DNA of 64,000 bases from Protopterus annectens (GCF_019279795.1 NC_056750.1:825927854-825991853), one strand, 5' to 3'; positions 9,808-20,706 are shown, counted from the first letter of the stretch. Notes: a model not told the origin generated them from the letters alone. Translations and numbers: made by a program.

Positions 9808-11607
9808 TACGAAAACAAAATTGCCACTGATTCTAAAGACAACCACAAAGCATTCTATAGCTATGTCAAGAATCTCAATGGCAACACTCAGATCTGCTCT
9901 CAGATCTGCTCTGAGTTACAGCACAATGGCACTAAATATACAGACCCAACTGATATTGCCAACATCCTGGCAGACAGGTTCAGTGCTAACTTTACCCCCC
10001 TCTCACCCCCTAAAGGGCCCATCTCTATACCGGAAGAATGCAAAGTTTCTGTAATCATGGCTGCACAGGTAAAAACCACACTCTCCAAAGACAAGAACAC
10101 AGCATCCATGGGACCAGACAACATCCCAGGCTGCGTTCTACACGAACTATAGAACGAACTGGCACCTCACATAAGTACCATGTTCAATCATAGCCTCACC
10201 TCAGGCTTTGTGCCTGCTGAATGGCACACAGTGATGATTATCTCACTCCACAAGGGGGGAGCAACCAAGGACCCCAGGAACTACCACCCTATTAGCCTGA
10301 TGAGCCTGGTCTGCAAGGCCATGGAATGTATCATCATGGAACTTATAAACAAAGACATTGGTAATCTCCAAACTCTGGACACCACCCAGTTCAGGTTTGT
10401 AAAAGGCAGATCATGTCTCCTAAACCTGATAGACTTCTTTGAAGCAGTCACCAAAGCCGTAGACGAGGGTAAGGTGGTTCACACAGCCTATCTAGATCTT
10501 GCCAAGGCTTTCAACCCCATCCCCCACTCTGGAATTATAGATAAACTCACTAAACTAGGTATAAATCCCTTTGTCACAAGATGGGTTGCCAACTGACTCA
10601 CTGACAGAACCCACACTGTGAAAGTAGCAGACTCCAAATCCAACTTCAAACCAGTGACATATGGAGTACCACAAGGTTCAGTCCTGGGTCCTCTCCTGTT
10701 TGGTATCTACTTCTCTGAAGTACAGGCTAACACAGAAGGCCTTTGGCTAACAAAGTTTGCAGATAACTGCAAACTAGGAGCCGTAGTCAAAACTCCTAAC
10801 GATGTAGACATCCTACAAAAGGGCCTCATTGAGACAGATGCCTGATGTCAAAGCCATGGCCTCAAGCTCAGTGCCAAAAAGTGCATTGTCATTCCCTTTG
10901 GTAAAAACTCTGTGCCCATGAACTACAACATAGGTGGTAGTATACTTAAAACTGAAAGTGTGATAAGAGACCTTGGGACACAGGTGGACAGTAGTCTCTC
11001 CTTTGATAATCACATCGCCACAGTAGTCAGGAAATCCTTCTACGTGGCACACGTCATCACAAAAGGTTTCTCATCCAGAAAAAAAGAGGTCATTGTTCCT
11101 CTCTACTCATCACTCATTAGACCCATTATAGAGTACAACACCCCTTTTGGTATGTACCGCACAAGACATCTACAACAACTTGAAAGGCCGCAGAAATACC
11201 TCATAAAGAGGATTACTGGCCTCAAACAGATGCCCTATGCAGACCGTCTCAAAAAGCTCCAGCTTTACTCCATCACATATCGCCTACTCAGAGGTGATCT
11301 CTGCCCAACATACAAAGCTATGTCAAACCCAGCGTTGTTGGACAAGCTCCACTTAAAGAAATCCCAATCCCTCCGAGCTACACGCTCTAGGGACCTAAAC
11401 CTTGTCACCACAATAAACAGAGCATGCCAGTGGGATGGATTCCTGTCCCAGAGGCTTCCCATACTCTGGAATAAACTACCTATCTATAGCAAACAAAGCT
11501 CCTCATTAGCACTCTTCGAGAAAAATCTTGATGATTGGATGGGAAATAGGAAATGCACTCTGGGGATCACTTCTATGGCTCTGCTCGACAGTGGCACAGG
11601 AAAATAA
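9808..11607 (+). pseudogene. CR1 reverse transcriptase and C-terminal domain
   Basis: Recognisable RT blocks: PAEWHTVMIISLHKGG, NYHPISLMSLVCKAMECII, FVKGRSCLLNLIDFF, AYLDLAKAFNPIPHSG (first catalytic Asp), [18 protein letters not shown], and [13 protein letters not shown], where the FADD box has changed to FADN and so is predicted inactive. The C-terminal region has LIRPIIEYNTPFGMY and LWNKLPIYSKQ, then stops at 11605-11607. In-frame stops interrupt it near 10150, 10596 and 10844. About 85% similar by eye to the copy at 58880-61670. Confidence 0.9.
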
Positions 11608-11698
11608 TTTTCTTGGGTGGCAAAAGCTAGGGTACCTTTTTGGCTGGGCTTGTATAGGCCCTAGGGCCTATAGCCTAGTACCTACCTATGAACCTGTT
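9808..11698 (+). mobile_element. CR1-like LINE, 5' truncated, inserted in the PLE
   Basis: Starts in the linker upstream of RT and ends with the CR1-type 3' end, TAGCCTAGTACC then CCTATGAACCTG, the 8-bp repeat that terminates CR1 elements. PLE 3' sequence resumes after it (GTCCACCAGATGGTGC, matched in the second PLE at 30905-30930). Confidence 0.88.
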
Positions 11699-11994
11699 AA
11701 GTGAATTCTTGTTTTTATATACATTTTCATGTGTTTTATTATTTGTCCACCAGATGGTGCTAGACCACTATTTTACGTTATTTTATGTCATTTTACGCCA
11801 TTGCATTTTAAACACTTTTAAATTATATATTTAACAAGCATTTATTTGAATTTATTATATTAATACATCGTATATTTTAATATGAATATTTGTATATGAA
11901 CAGTTTTAATATGAACATTTAAATGTATTTTATTCGATATATTAAGACTGTCACATGCAGTTTAGAATCCACTCTTTCTGTATCTTGGTAATTA

Positions 11995-12261
11995 ATTGAA
12001 TCACTGATTTCATTGGTCTATTCAAACAGGAAAAGTTATTTAACTAGGTAATTACAATGTATTTGCTTATCTGATGATGTTCCATGAGACGAAAACGTAA
12101 GGGGAAGTGTTTTTTCAGCGTTTATTTTATATGTGGATGTGTGTTCCTTTTGCTGTGCTTGAACATTAAATTACTTGTGTATTGGAACTGCTGGTCTCTG
12201 GTGCCTAATTTTGGATTATTAGTTATGTTTTGGGCACTTTTACCACATCTTTGCTGTTTAA
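11995..12261 (+). repeat. PLE pLTR (right copy) with 43-nt tail
   Basis: Plus-oriented pLTR to about 12218 (ending TTTTGGATTA), then 43 nt (12219-12261) not present at the left terminus. In the second PLE the corresponding extra tail is 40 nt (30451-30490). Confidence 0.75.
12060..12105 (+). ncRNA. Candidate hammerhead ribozyme in PLE pLTR
   Basis: The sequence has CTGATGA (12070-12076), a short stem candidate GTT/GAC, CGAAA and then ACGTA. The bases just before CTGATGA can pair weakly with the AGGGG that follows, as required for stem I; in the left copy (CCCAT/AGGGG) the pairing is better. Penelope-like elements are known to encode small hammerheads in pLTRs. The position immediately after CTGATGA does not form the expected pair, so activity is doubtful. 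Confidence 0.45.
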
Positions 12262-12270
12262 TACTTCATA

Positions 12271-13200
12271 GCAAGTACAGAGGTGTAAATCGCAGAAGAC
12301 AGAGTCTGCAGTACAGAGTGAGGGCAATATTCTGAAATGTTTTGTTAACTCATTTGAAGGTTTAGGATGCTTGCACACAGAATATCATGTAAAGATATCA
12401 CCAGAAGCATTTCCTGTGATTAATGCTCCATGCAAAGCACTCATTACACTTAAGGTTAAAACACAGCAAGAATTAAACCATATTAATTTAGTATGAGTAA
12501 TAAACAAGTGGACAGAACCTTCAGAGTGGGTATATAGTAACGATGGTCAAAAAGACCAAGGGCAGAACTTGTATTTATTTATAAGGTCTTACTAAGTGGG
12601 TCAGAAGAGATCATTATGTATTCAGTCTACTGAGAAGTAAATTATAATTATGCCCAATGCCAGATTCTTTTCTATGACTAATGCAAACTATACATTTCTG
12701 CAAAGTAAGTCTGATGAAGACAGTCCCAAAGACATTCAGTATGTCTCTAGGTAAATGCAAATTGTTAAGGTTACCTTTTGATGTCTCCTCAGCACCAGAG
12801 GTGTTTCAGCAAGCTGTAGCAGACATGACTAAGGTGCTAGAAGGGGTTCTTAATATTATCAATAATATTCTGTTCTGAAGTACTACAAAGCAAGAAAATG
12901 GCAGATGACTACGATGTTGGATAGATAGAGACTGTAGGATCTGAAACTCAGCAGAGGCAATTGTGCAATAAATGTAATTTCTCTGAAGTATATAGAACCT
13001 TTGTTTATTGAGAATGATCTACAGTCAGATGCTGACAAAGATCTTGTAAATATAAACATACAGAATCATACTGATAAATCTATTATCTAATACTTAGAAA
13101 TGGAACAGTACATGTTGAAGTTTATTCCACACTTGCCAGAAGTCACTATGTCACAATGAAATCTGTTCCAGCTTGATACAGTATGGCATTGCCAGAATAA
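12271..13200 (+). pseudogene. Decayed gypsy reverse transcriptase (second gypsy family)
   Basis: Three-frame reading after about 12331 gives the F-EGLGCLHTEYHVKI start of a gypsy RT leader, then PINAPCKALITL-like and TQQELNHI...INKWTEPSEWV blocks (usual ELxxMxxxGVIxxVxEPTxWV). An open frame at 12681-12878 has LGKCKLLRLPFDVSSAPEVFQQAV and EGVLNIINNILF, matching the LPFGISSAPEVFQ block and the VDDIL catalytic box, here degraded to INNIL. Many stops and shifts; an old copy, and the right-hand half of the gypsy element interrupted by the PLE. Confidence 0.7.
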
Positions 13201-13223
13201 TTAGAAGAGAAGTTTGAGCTACT

Positions 13224-13226
<3 letters not shown>

Positions 13227-13265
<39 letters not shown>
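13227..13265 (+). repeat. (CT)n microsatellite
   Basis: About 39 bp of CT, followed by a near-exact duplication of a 30-bp segment (CACCTGGCACAGCTGTAGAG at 13266-13285 and 13298-13317) with a short CT run between. Confidence 0.95.
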
Positions 13266-13268
<3 letters not shown>

Positions 13269-13755
13269 TGGCACAGCTGTAGAGTTCTCTCTCTCTCACC
13301 TGGCACAGCTGTAGAGTTGACTCCTCAGTCAAGATCCCAAGCCAAGTCCTCCAATATCCTCTCTGTAAAACTAGTGCTCTGTGTCCCTGCTCCAAGCAGC
13401 TGACACACACACTCCTTGAGATTTGATTTTCACACAATACATACACACCCCTGGGAAAGGCTGGCACAGATTTACTAGTTATGCCCCCTTCTGCCCAGAC
13501 TATACGGTAGTTACTGCCACCAGACACTCCAAAGCCAGCTTCTCTAGGCTCTTACAAGAGTACCTAGTTATACTGAGTGAAATTAGTACTAATACAAATG
13601 GTAATGTTGACAAAACAGCCAGGCTTTCAGGAACAGCCACAGTGTCACCATAAATCTAAGTACTCTCAATGTTTAAAATTTCCTCTAAAGAACCAGCCAC
13701 AATGAAATTTTTAAAAATATTTAATAATAAATAATAAAAGAACACAAACATACTA
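13266..13755 (-). mobile_element. Gmr1-type LTR, 3' half (minus strand), split by LINE
   Basis: Reverse complement matches 34200-34730 of the solo LTR, including the TCTGGGCAGAAGGGGG, TTCCCCAGG and GGGACAC(A)GAGCACTA blocks. It breaks off at 13755 exactly where the L2-like LINE tail begins, and the LTR continues at 18320. The far 3' end of the LTR is missing: the match stops at CAGCTGTGCCAG and gives way to the CT microsatellite. Confidence 0.8.
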
Positions 13756-14105
13756 AATATTTTATTTTTATTTATTTTTTATTTTACATTTGTTGACCGG
13801 GCTAGTCTAGCTGGACATATATCCGTTTACAGTAGAGGCCCGGGGAGAAAAGCTCCAGTATGGATAAAATTACAGTGATTTATAACAATTATCTTAGTAG
13901 ATTTATACAAGGTACAAGAGAGGATATCTATAACATTTTATAAAAAAAATATTAAGTCAGTTTACAATAAAAACAAGAACTACATACTAAAGTTATTAAG
14001 AAATATAGGCATCCCTTAGGGTTCAACTCTCAACTCCAGCAAGCTTCAGGTAGGGCCAGTAAGGGGACAGGAAGGAAAAATAATAAGGTGTATTGAGACA
14101 TACTT

Positions 14106-16300
14106 TCAATCGGGATTGGTACAGGGACATAGCCATTGAGAAGTAAGGTGTGCTTTGATTTGTCTTTTGAACAGAGAGGTGGACTGAAGAGTAGCTATTT
14201 CTTGAGGGATTAGATTCCAGTGTTTCCCTATCGAATTTGAAAATAGTGCATCACCAGCTTTATTATGTGATTTAGTTATGGATACTAGAAACTTGTTGGC
14301 AGAACGAAGTGTGTTTAGGTTCTTATATGGAGAAATAAGTCTAGCCAGGCTTGGAGTATTTTCAGGGAAGTGAAGGGTTTTATGAATTATAAGTAGTTGT
14401 TGGTAAAGTAGGTGGTTATTTAGTTCTAGCCAATTTATTTGTTTCAGGTTATAACAATGGTGAGTTCTAAGGGGAGTTGCATTAATGAATCTAGCTATAC
14501 TGTTATAACAGGTTGAGAGTTTATTGATGTTATTTTTAGATAGTGTGGTATAAATAGTCGAAGCATAAAAAGGGTGGAGAGCAGGTGGGTCTGAGCAATG
14601 GTTTTTCTAGCCGCTGGGGTAAGGAAAGGTTTAATTCTATAGAGTGTCCCAATTTTTTTATTAACAGCTTTAATAGTACTATTTATTTGTTCATCAAAGT
14701 TAAGATGGTTGTCAATGGTTACCCCTAATAGCCGAGTGGTATTGTCAGGGTTAATGCAGGTGGAATTATTTGAGGTGATAGTAAAGAGAGGTGTAGGAGA
14801 TTTGTTAGTAGGAGTAAAGAGAAGAAGCTTTGTTTTTTTGGGATTAAGGAGGAGGCAATGCTGCATAAACCATTTTTCAATGTTATGAAAGGTTGTTTGG
14901 GTGATGGACTGGAGAGAGGGAGTATTTATGGCAGAGCAGATCAATGTCGAGTCATCTGCATATTGGATGCAGGTTGCTTGTGGTACGTTCAAATATAGGT
15001 CATTAATAAATACTGAGAAAAGAAGGGGTCCAAGGATAGATCCTTGTGGAACACCAACATTTACTGGGAGTAAAGATGAAAGGTTGTTTTCCCATAGAAC
15101 TGCTTGTTGCCTGTTTTCCAGATAGCTTCTAAACCACTGTAAAGTATGAGAGCTTAAGGAGAGGTTGTTAAGTTTATCAAGGAGTATGTTGTGGTTAACC
15201 ATATCAAAAGCTTTTGATAGATCTATAAATAGAGCAGATGAGAGAAGGTTACTGTTTCGATTTTTATTTATGGAGTCAGCAAAGGACAGAAGGGCAGTTG
15301 TAGTACTGTGATGGGGCCTGAAACCATGTTGACAGTCAGCTAGAAGGTTGTTTTGAAGAAGGTAGTTAAGAAATTGTTTGTGTATACACCTTTCCATTAT
15401 CTTAGCTAATGGGGACAGTAAGGCAATAGGACGGTAATTGGATAATTCAGAAGAAGGGCCCCCTTTATGAAGGGGAATAATATGAGATATCTTCCAAACT
15501 AAGGGGATTTTCCTTTCTGAGATGGTTCTATTTATTAGAATAGATATTGGGTGATAGATAGCTTTTGCAGCAATTTGTAAGTATTCAGAAGGGAGTTGGT
15601 CAGCTAATGGGGTGCATGGTTTTAGTTTTAAGAGAAGCTTATATATGATAGAAGAAGATACAGGTTGGATTTGAAAGACATTAGTAGAGGCTGGCGAGGT
15701 ATCATGTGAGGATGCAGTAGGTGTTGGTAGAGAGTTTGCTAGTGTTAGAATGGCTTCTGTAAAGTAGTTATTAAAGGCATCTGGGATCTGGGTAGAGGTA
15801 TTAGTGTTAAATCCTGAGGGGGTAGGAGTAGTAGAATGTCCTGGTTTAAGAAGGTTATTTATACCTGACCAAAATTTTTGAGGGGTATTTTGTGTAGTTT
15901 GTTGAAGGTGAAGATAAAATTCCTTTTTGTCTCTAAGAGTGTCCTTCTTGGTAGTATTTCTTAACTGTTTGTAGAGGAGATGGTCAGATGGAGATTTGGT
16001 AGCTTTCCATTTGGCCCAGGTTTTATTTCTAAGGATCATTTTTTCTTTTGTTTGCTTAGTTAGCCAAGGGGCAGTTTTGGCTCTTATCCTAGTAGAGTGG
16101 AATGGAGCATGATAGTCAAGGATTTGCAGAAATTTTGTGTTAAAATAGGTAACTGCTTCATTAAGTTCGAGGTGTGATAAAGGTGACCAGTCACATGCTT
16201 GTAATTCAGTAAGGAAGTTATCAGGGTTGAAAAATCTTTCTGAGCGGCATCTTTTAAGTTTATGTATATTAGGAATATTCAGTTTTGTCTGATCACATAT
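14106..16300 (-). pseudogene. L2-like LINE reverse transcriptase (nearly intact)
   Basis: The frame opens at the frameshift near 16300 and runs without stop to 14495. RT blocks: SNYRPIALLSPLAKIMERCI, QHGFRPHHSTTTALLSF, FIDLSKAFDMVNH (catalytic Asp), VGVPQGSILGPLLFSVFIND and IQYADDSTLI (YADD box intact). The C-terminal part has LLNPKKTKLLLF, RLLGVTIDNHLNFDEQI and KKIGTLYRIKPFLT. Near 14575 a frameshift moves the reading to a frame ending at 14106 with the C-terminal WLCPC motif typical of the family. Copies TPRT cDNA from its own and tail-sharing RNAs. Confidence 0.92.
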
Positions 16301-17346
16301 GTAAGTGTGTGATCACTAATACTATCAGGAAGTGTACCTGGAGTATAGTAACTGTGGGCGTTATTAATTAGAATCCAATCCAGAATTGTTTCTTTCTTAT
16401 TTGGTTTATGTGTTCTAGTTGTAGTTGTTATTAATTGAGAGTAACCATGGAGATTAATATGGTTAGTAGGTTTCTGGGCTGCACAGGTTTTCCAATCAAT
16501 GTTGAAATCACCAAGTATTATGGTTTCTTGGGGTAGTTGGCTGGACAGAGAACTAAGTAGGCTTTCTAGTGTTTGGGTATTATTGCCAGGGGGAAGGTAC
16601 ATACAAATTACATAGATTGCTTTATTGTTGTTTATTTGTAGCTTGATTGATAAAATTTCTGATTTTGGGCTTGTTAATGGAAGTTCCTTAAATTGGGTAA
16701 TTTGTAGGTTTGATTTATAAATAATGGCTATACCGCCACCTTTCTTCTTTATACGGTCGTTTCTAAGTATGTTATAGCCAGGAGGGGTGATTTCCTGGTC
16801 TAGAGTAGAGGGTTTTAGCCATGTTTCTGTTACACATAATATATCAAATGAATGCAAGTGAAGGAGGGCATGAAGATGGTGGATTTTGTTATTTATATTT
16901 CTGATGTTGATATGAGCTATTAGAAGGGAATTGTTAGTTCTAGTACCTGATGCAAGAAGAGGAGAAGAGTTTAAGTTTTGGTTGTGATTGCTAATGGTGG
17001 AAGGACCAGGATTAGGATGAATGTCACCATGTAAGAGGAGTTGATGATGGGGAAATGATAGTACTTTAAGAAGTTTGAGGCAAATATTAAGAGATCTTTT
17101 GTTAAAGTTGAGTGTTATGTGAGAAACCCTATGATATTTTGGCAGTAGATAGTTGGAAGAACAGGTAATGTTACTATGTTTAAGGGAGCTAAAGGTAGAT
17201 GAAGGTAAAGTTTGCTTTAGGTGAAGGTTTTGTTCATAGAAAGTGTTAATTTGCAAGGAGGTGATATAGTATGATAAAGAAAGAGAGGCTAAAGTAATAG
17301 TGGAGAGTAGAGCATAGATGAGAAAGGCTTTTAAAGTTAGAGACAT
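16279..17346 (-). CDS. L2-like LINE apurinic-like endonuclease with 2A-like leader
   Basis: The 355-codon frame starts with a hydrophobic N-terminus (about residues 3-30), then a GDIHPNPGP 2A-like motif at residues 107-115, then an AP-endonuclease domain: LLIAHINIRNINNK, CVTETWL (catalytic Glu), GGGIAIIYK, IILGDFNIDW (Asp and Asn) and SDH (catalytic His) just before the end. This is the nicking enzyme for target-primed reverse transcription. The stop at 16279 results from a frameshift near 16300; RT follows in another frame. I chose the first Met of the open frame; no separate ORF1 is visible upstream, which agrees with single-ORF L2 elements. Confidence 0.88.
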   Translation of the reverse strand: MSLTLKAFLIYALLSTITLASLSLSYYITSLQINTFYEQNLHLKQTLPSSTFSSLKHSNITCSSNYLLPKYHRVSHITLNFNKRSLNICLKLLKVLSFPHHQLLLHGDIHPNPGPSTISNHNQNLNSSPLLASGTRTNNSLLIAHINIRNINNKIHHLHALLHLHSFDILCVTETWLKPSTLDQEITPPGYNILRNDRIKKKGGGIAIIYKSNLQITQFKELPLTSPKSEILSIKLQINNNKAIYVICMYLPPGNNTQTLESLLSSLSSQLPQETIILGDFNIDWKTCAAQKPTNHINLHGYSQLITTTTRTHKPNKKETILDWILINNAHSYYTPGTLPDSISDHTLTYVIRQN

Positions 17347-18319
17347 AATAGTGAGGAGATGAAGGCCTTGGGTAAGTTGTTAAGAAGAATAGTTAGATAG
17401 AAGTAGCTCAGCAATACTGTATGAAGAAGGGATACAAGGAGAATAAGTATATGGAAATTGAGGTAGGGGATAGTTAGTGTTAGTTAGGTAATGAGTATTT
17501 GTTAGATAGATAGTAGAAAGGATGTAATATAAGTTAGGGTATCAAAGAGTTTTGTGGGAGGAGGATTGTATAGGTAAGGTTAAGTAGTTTTAAAGGTATA
17601 GTGTTATAGTTAGAAGTCAAAATGATGGGAGGATATGATGTAGTAGAGGGGAAGGGGAAAAAGAGATAAAGGTTAGGGGGAGGTCTAGTTTGTTGGTAGG
17701 AGATTGGTTGTGAGGATAGGGGGAGTGTTTAGTGAGGTATAAGTTGAGGACCCGGGGGGGGGGGTGGGATATGGGGGTAGGGAGGGGAGCGGAGCGGGGC
17801 AGACACACTTAGTGTGAGAGCAGGGGAGAGGAGTGGAGAACAATCAGAAAGAAGCTGTCCTAGGGGAGTGGGTCTGGATACAAGGAGGTAGTTAGGTTAA
17901 CTAGAGGCAAGGGGACAAGGAGTAGGTGAAGCCCAGGAAAAACAGTTCCCTGAAAAGTTACAAGGGAGGCAGGAGAGTAGTGAAGATATTAACGGAGAAC
18001 ACATGAACAGAGAGAACTAACAGTAGGAGATAGGTAACGGCCAGAAGAACTAAAAGGAAAAAGAGTCAGTCAGGAGAGACACAGTAAACATGAGGTGTGG
18101 GAAATATGAATAGAAACTGGGATATTGTCAATAGAGAGAGAGACAGTACTTTAGGTAGGTGAAGGGGTAAGGAAGAGAGTACTGGAGTCACAGATTGGTT
18201 TGGGGGTAGAGCAGTATATATAATATTCAGCAGAAGAGAGGAGATATAGTGAGGGAATCAAGCAGTCTAGCAAACGGGGGGGGGGGGTGGCTGCTGACGG
18301 AGACTGGCAGAAGTCTAGT
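17347..18319 (-). other. Putative 5' UTR/promoter region of the L2-like LINE
   Basis: The minus strand is pyrimidine-rich with two poly-C runs (17754-17765 and 18277-18289 read as G on the plus strand) and no convincing frame. Assignment rests on the TSD at 18320-18324, which places it inside the LINE. Confidence 0.6.
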
Positions 18320-19211
18320 TACTATATCTTTACAATCAACACCAGAGTTTCAATCACAGGAAATATTAAAATAACACAGATGAATATATTCGTACAGATA
18401 CAGAAAAACAGTACTTTACTAATCTCACTATATTTTCTGACTGATCTCAAGAACTACTATGCCCTGGTTACTTACTAAAGCAAGGCATAATGAAGTAGGT
18501 GAGTGATCCTTCTATGTCAGGTTTTAAAAACAGACTGCTCTGAGACTTCTCTCTCGTCTGGTATTAAAACATCATTTTTATGCTGGATTACAGAATGACA
18601 TCACATACATTTGTTCATCTGACTTTGGTTCCCATATCACCCCCTTTACTAGCAACTGAACCAGAATCTAGAACATATGTCTCAATAATACACACACATA
18701 GAGCTTTGTTAAGATCTGTTGCAGCTTCTGGAAGTCATAAAACAATTTCAAACTTCCACCCTTGCAGAGTAGCAATTAGTTCACCGCTAAAGACAATACA
18801 AAAAGCTTCCTAGTACAGCCTTTTTGTCTCTGGATGCATTTAGACCTGTGAGATACAATCTTTATGGCCAAAATCAAATAATTTAATGTCAGACTATTTT
18901 TCAAAGTTAGCTAGTCTGAGATTAACCTCTTCACTTCCAGTATCCTCTGTCTCAATGTGTTCATTTCAATAGTTACTACAGAGTCTGACATACAGGTATA
19001 CATCTTCTTCTGTCCAGCAAGGCCCACTGTTGGTACATGTTTTAACACAAACACCTTTAATAATTATTCAAAACAAGCATCTGTACAAATCAGTTTGATA
19101 TACAAATGACATATAATTATTTACAAAAGTCTAGCTAGCTATGCTAGCATATGTTACACATCCTCTGCCCTACTTCTCCTGACATAGCTGGCAATACCTC
19201 ACATCGTCACA
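18320..19211 (-). mobile_element. Gmr1-type LTR, 5' half (minus strand)
   Basis: The minus strand starts TGTGACGATGTGAGG at 19211. The order of conserved blocks (TGCCAGCTAT, the TTTTGTAAATAATTATATG block, TTTTAATATTTCCTGTGATT, GGTGTTGATTG) matches the first half of the solo LTR at 33395-34190. The match ends at the TSD of the L2-like LINE, and the other half is at 13266-13755. More diverged in the centre than the other two LTR copies. Confidence 0.65.
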
Positions 19212-20706
19212 CAAGTCACCAAGGGTGGAAGCTATCCTATTATGCTTCACACAGCACTACTCATTCATGAATTTCATAATATTTTTTTTCGTCAGTTTGG
19301 ACTTTTGCTTTTTAATTTCTTAGGTGTTAGTCAAATTCCTTTATAGTTTCTGGCATAAGGATTCTTCCTATGGTTGCCATTTGCTTATGTATTCAGTTGT
19401 ATTTGTTTACCAGCATAAAGCACTGACCATATGGATATTTTTTGGCTCAGCCAGGAAGCTCTGTTAAATTGCTTTTTCAGAGTCATGCACTAGACAAATG
19501 GAGGCTGAGGGAATTGAACATTGAACTGTTATGTGCACAATAAGGCATTTTTCATTCTTTCTTTATGAAGGGAAGAAGCAATATATTTGTTTACTTTTGG
19601 ACTCCTATTCATTATTTGCATAATATATGTTTAGTGAAGACTTTATATACACTTTTTTTGTGCACTTAGTAAACATCTATTTAGATCTCCCCATCTATAA
19701 GGATAATTGCCATGCGCTGCTGAAAGAAAGATGGAATAATTTACCTCTATACACCACCCATATTGTAACTGACCAGTGCACAGTCATGGTTTATTCTTAC
19801 CAGCTTACCCACACCTTCACCCACTAGATAACCCATTCTATAAGAGAGAACCTTCATGCACAGTTGAAAGAAACTCAGAATACTTTATCTGCACACCTCC
19901 CACATCCTAGCTGACTGGGTACTTCAGCAGTGACAATGCATGTTAACATCATATGTGAGAAGACATATTTCTGTGGGAAAACTTGTTACTAGAATAAATC
20001 CCTTACAACAAATAGCTGTAGCAAGTTAAGTTTAATACACAAATACAAAGTTAAGTTTAATATAATTAAAAAGCAGAGGCACAAGAGGCCAGCATACTTA
20101 TCTCTAGACTTTCTAGCCTTCTAATTATTCCCCAGCCCTTCTAAGCACCCACTCCTCTCACTCCCAAGTAAATTGACATACTAATGTTAATAACAATATA
20201 AATGGTAACAATAAGCACATACCTTCCTTGGACTGCAGAGACAGAGCTACATTCTATTTTAAGAAGTATTTTTGAAAATGAGTGTTATACTCTATTTTAA
20301 ATACATTTGAAGGCCAGAAGAAATACCTAAAGCAGGTACCCAGGTGATAAAGAACAGCTTCTGTCTTCTTCACACTGAGCACATTCACGTTGATTACCTT
20401 CAGATGACGTGGGAGCTGTTTCCCACTTTACACCTCTCCCACCCCCAATTCCCCATCCCCCACAGACCATTACCTTTATAAAAAACGTTTTCCTCTAACC
20501 ACTCCACCACATTCCTACCACTCTTAATGATACAAACATATATATATATATAAACCCTTGACCATTTAGAACACTACACACATGACATTTAAATCATCAC
20601 TCTGCAATTAAACTACCACACAGTTCCCATCTAACATGTCAATAGCAATTGTGCATCTCTAAAATACTATTATTAATCAAAGCCTTCAAAAATAAAACCC
20701 CTTTAC
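19212..20706. other. No gene recognised; AT-rich noncoding DNA
   Basis: Contains a short TA run (20538-20551). No frame above background and no internal match to other parts of the window that I can see. Confidence 0.5.

Larger units (their letters stand above)
7621..12270 (+). mobile_element. Penelope-like element composite with inverted pLTRs, flanked by TSD TACTTCATA
   Basis: The 9-bp direct repeat TACTTCATA at 7621-7629 and 12262-12270 brackets the insertion. Inside, about 210 bp at 7640-7860 and 11995-12218 are reverse complements (shared blocks include GGCACCGGAGACCAGCAG and AAAGTTATTTAACTAGGTAA), i.e. pLTRs in inverted orientation. The RT N-half is on the minus strand (7900-8690), while RT thumb, linker and GIY-YIG endonuclease are on the plus strand (8700-9742). 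A CR1 LINE (about 9808-11696) is inserted downstream of the endonuclease. The right end has a 43-nt tail beyond the pLTR that the left end lacks. Confidence 0.82.
13751..18324 (-). mobile_element. Full-length L2-like LINE (13756-18319) with TSD TACTA
   Basis: The insertion lies inside a Gmr1-type LTR, with TACTA at 13751-13755 and 18320-18324. On the minus strand it has a pyrimidine-rich 5' region with a run of Cs (17350-18319), a single long coding region for endonuclease plus RT (17346-14106), a 3' UTR, and the tail GGAGCTTTTCTCCCCGGGCC...CAACAAATG ending in TTTA/TAAA repeats. At 4,564 bp it is the only LINE here with both ends determined. Two frameshifts (near 16300 and 14575) are the only obvious lesions in the coding region. 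Confidence 0.88.
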
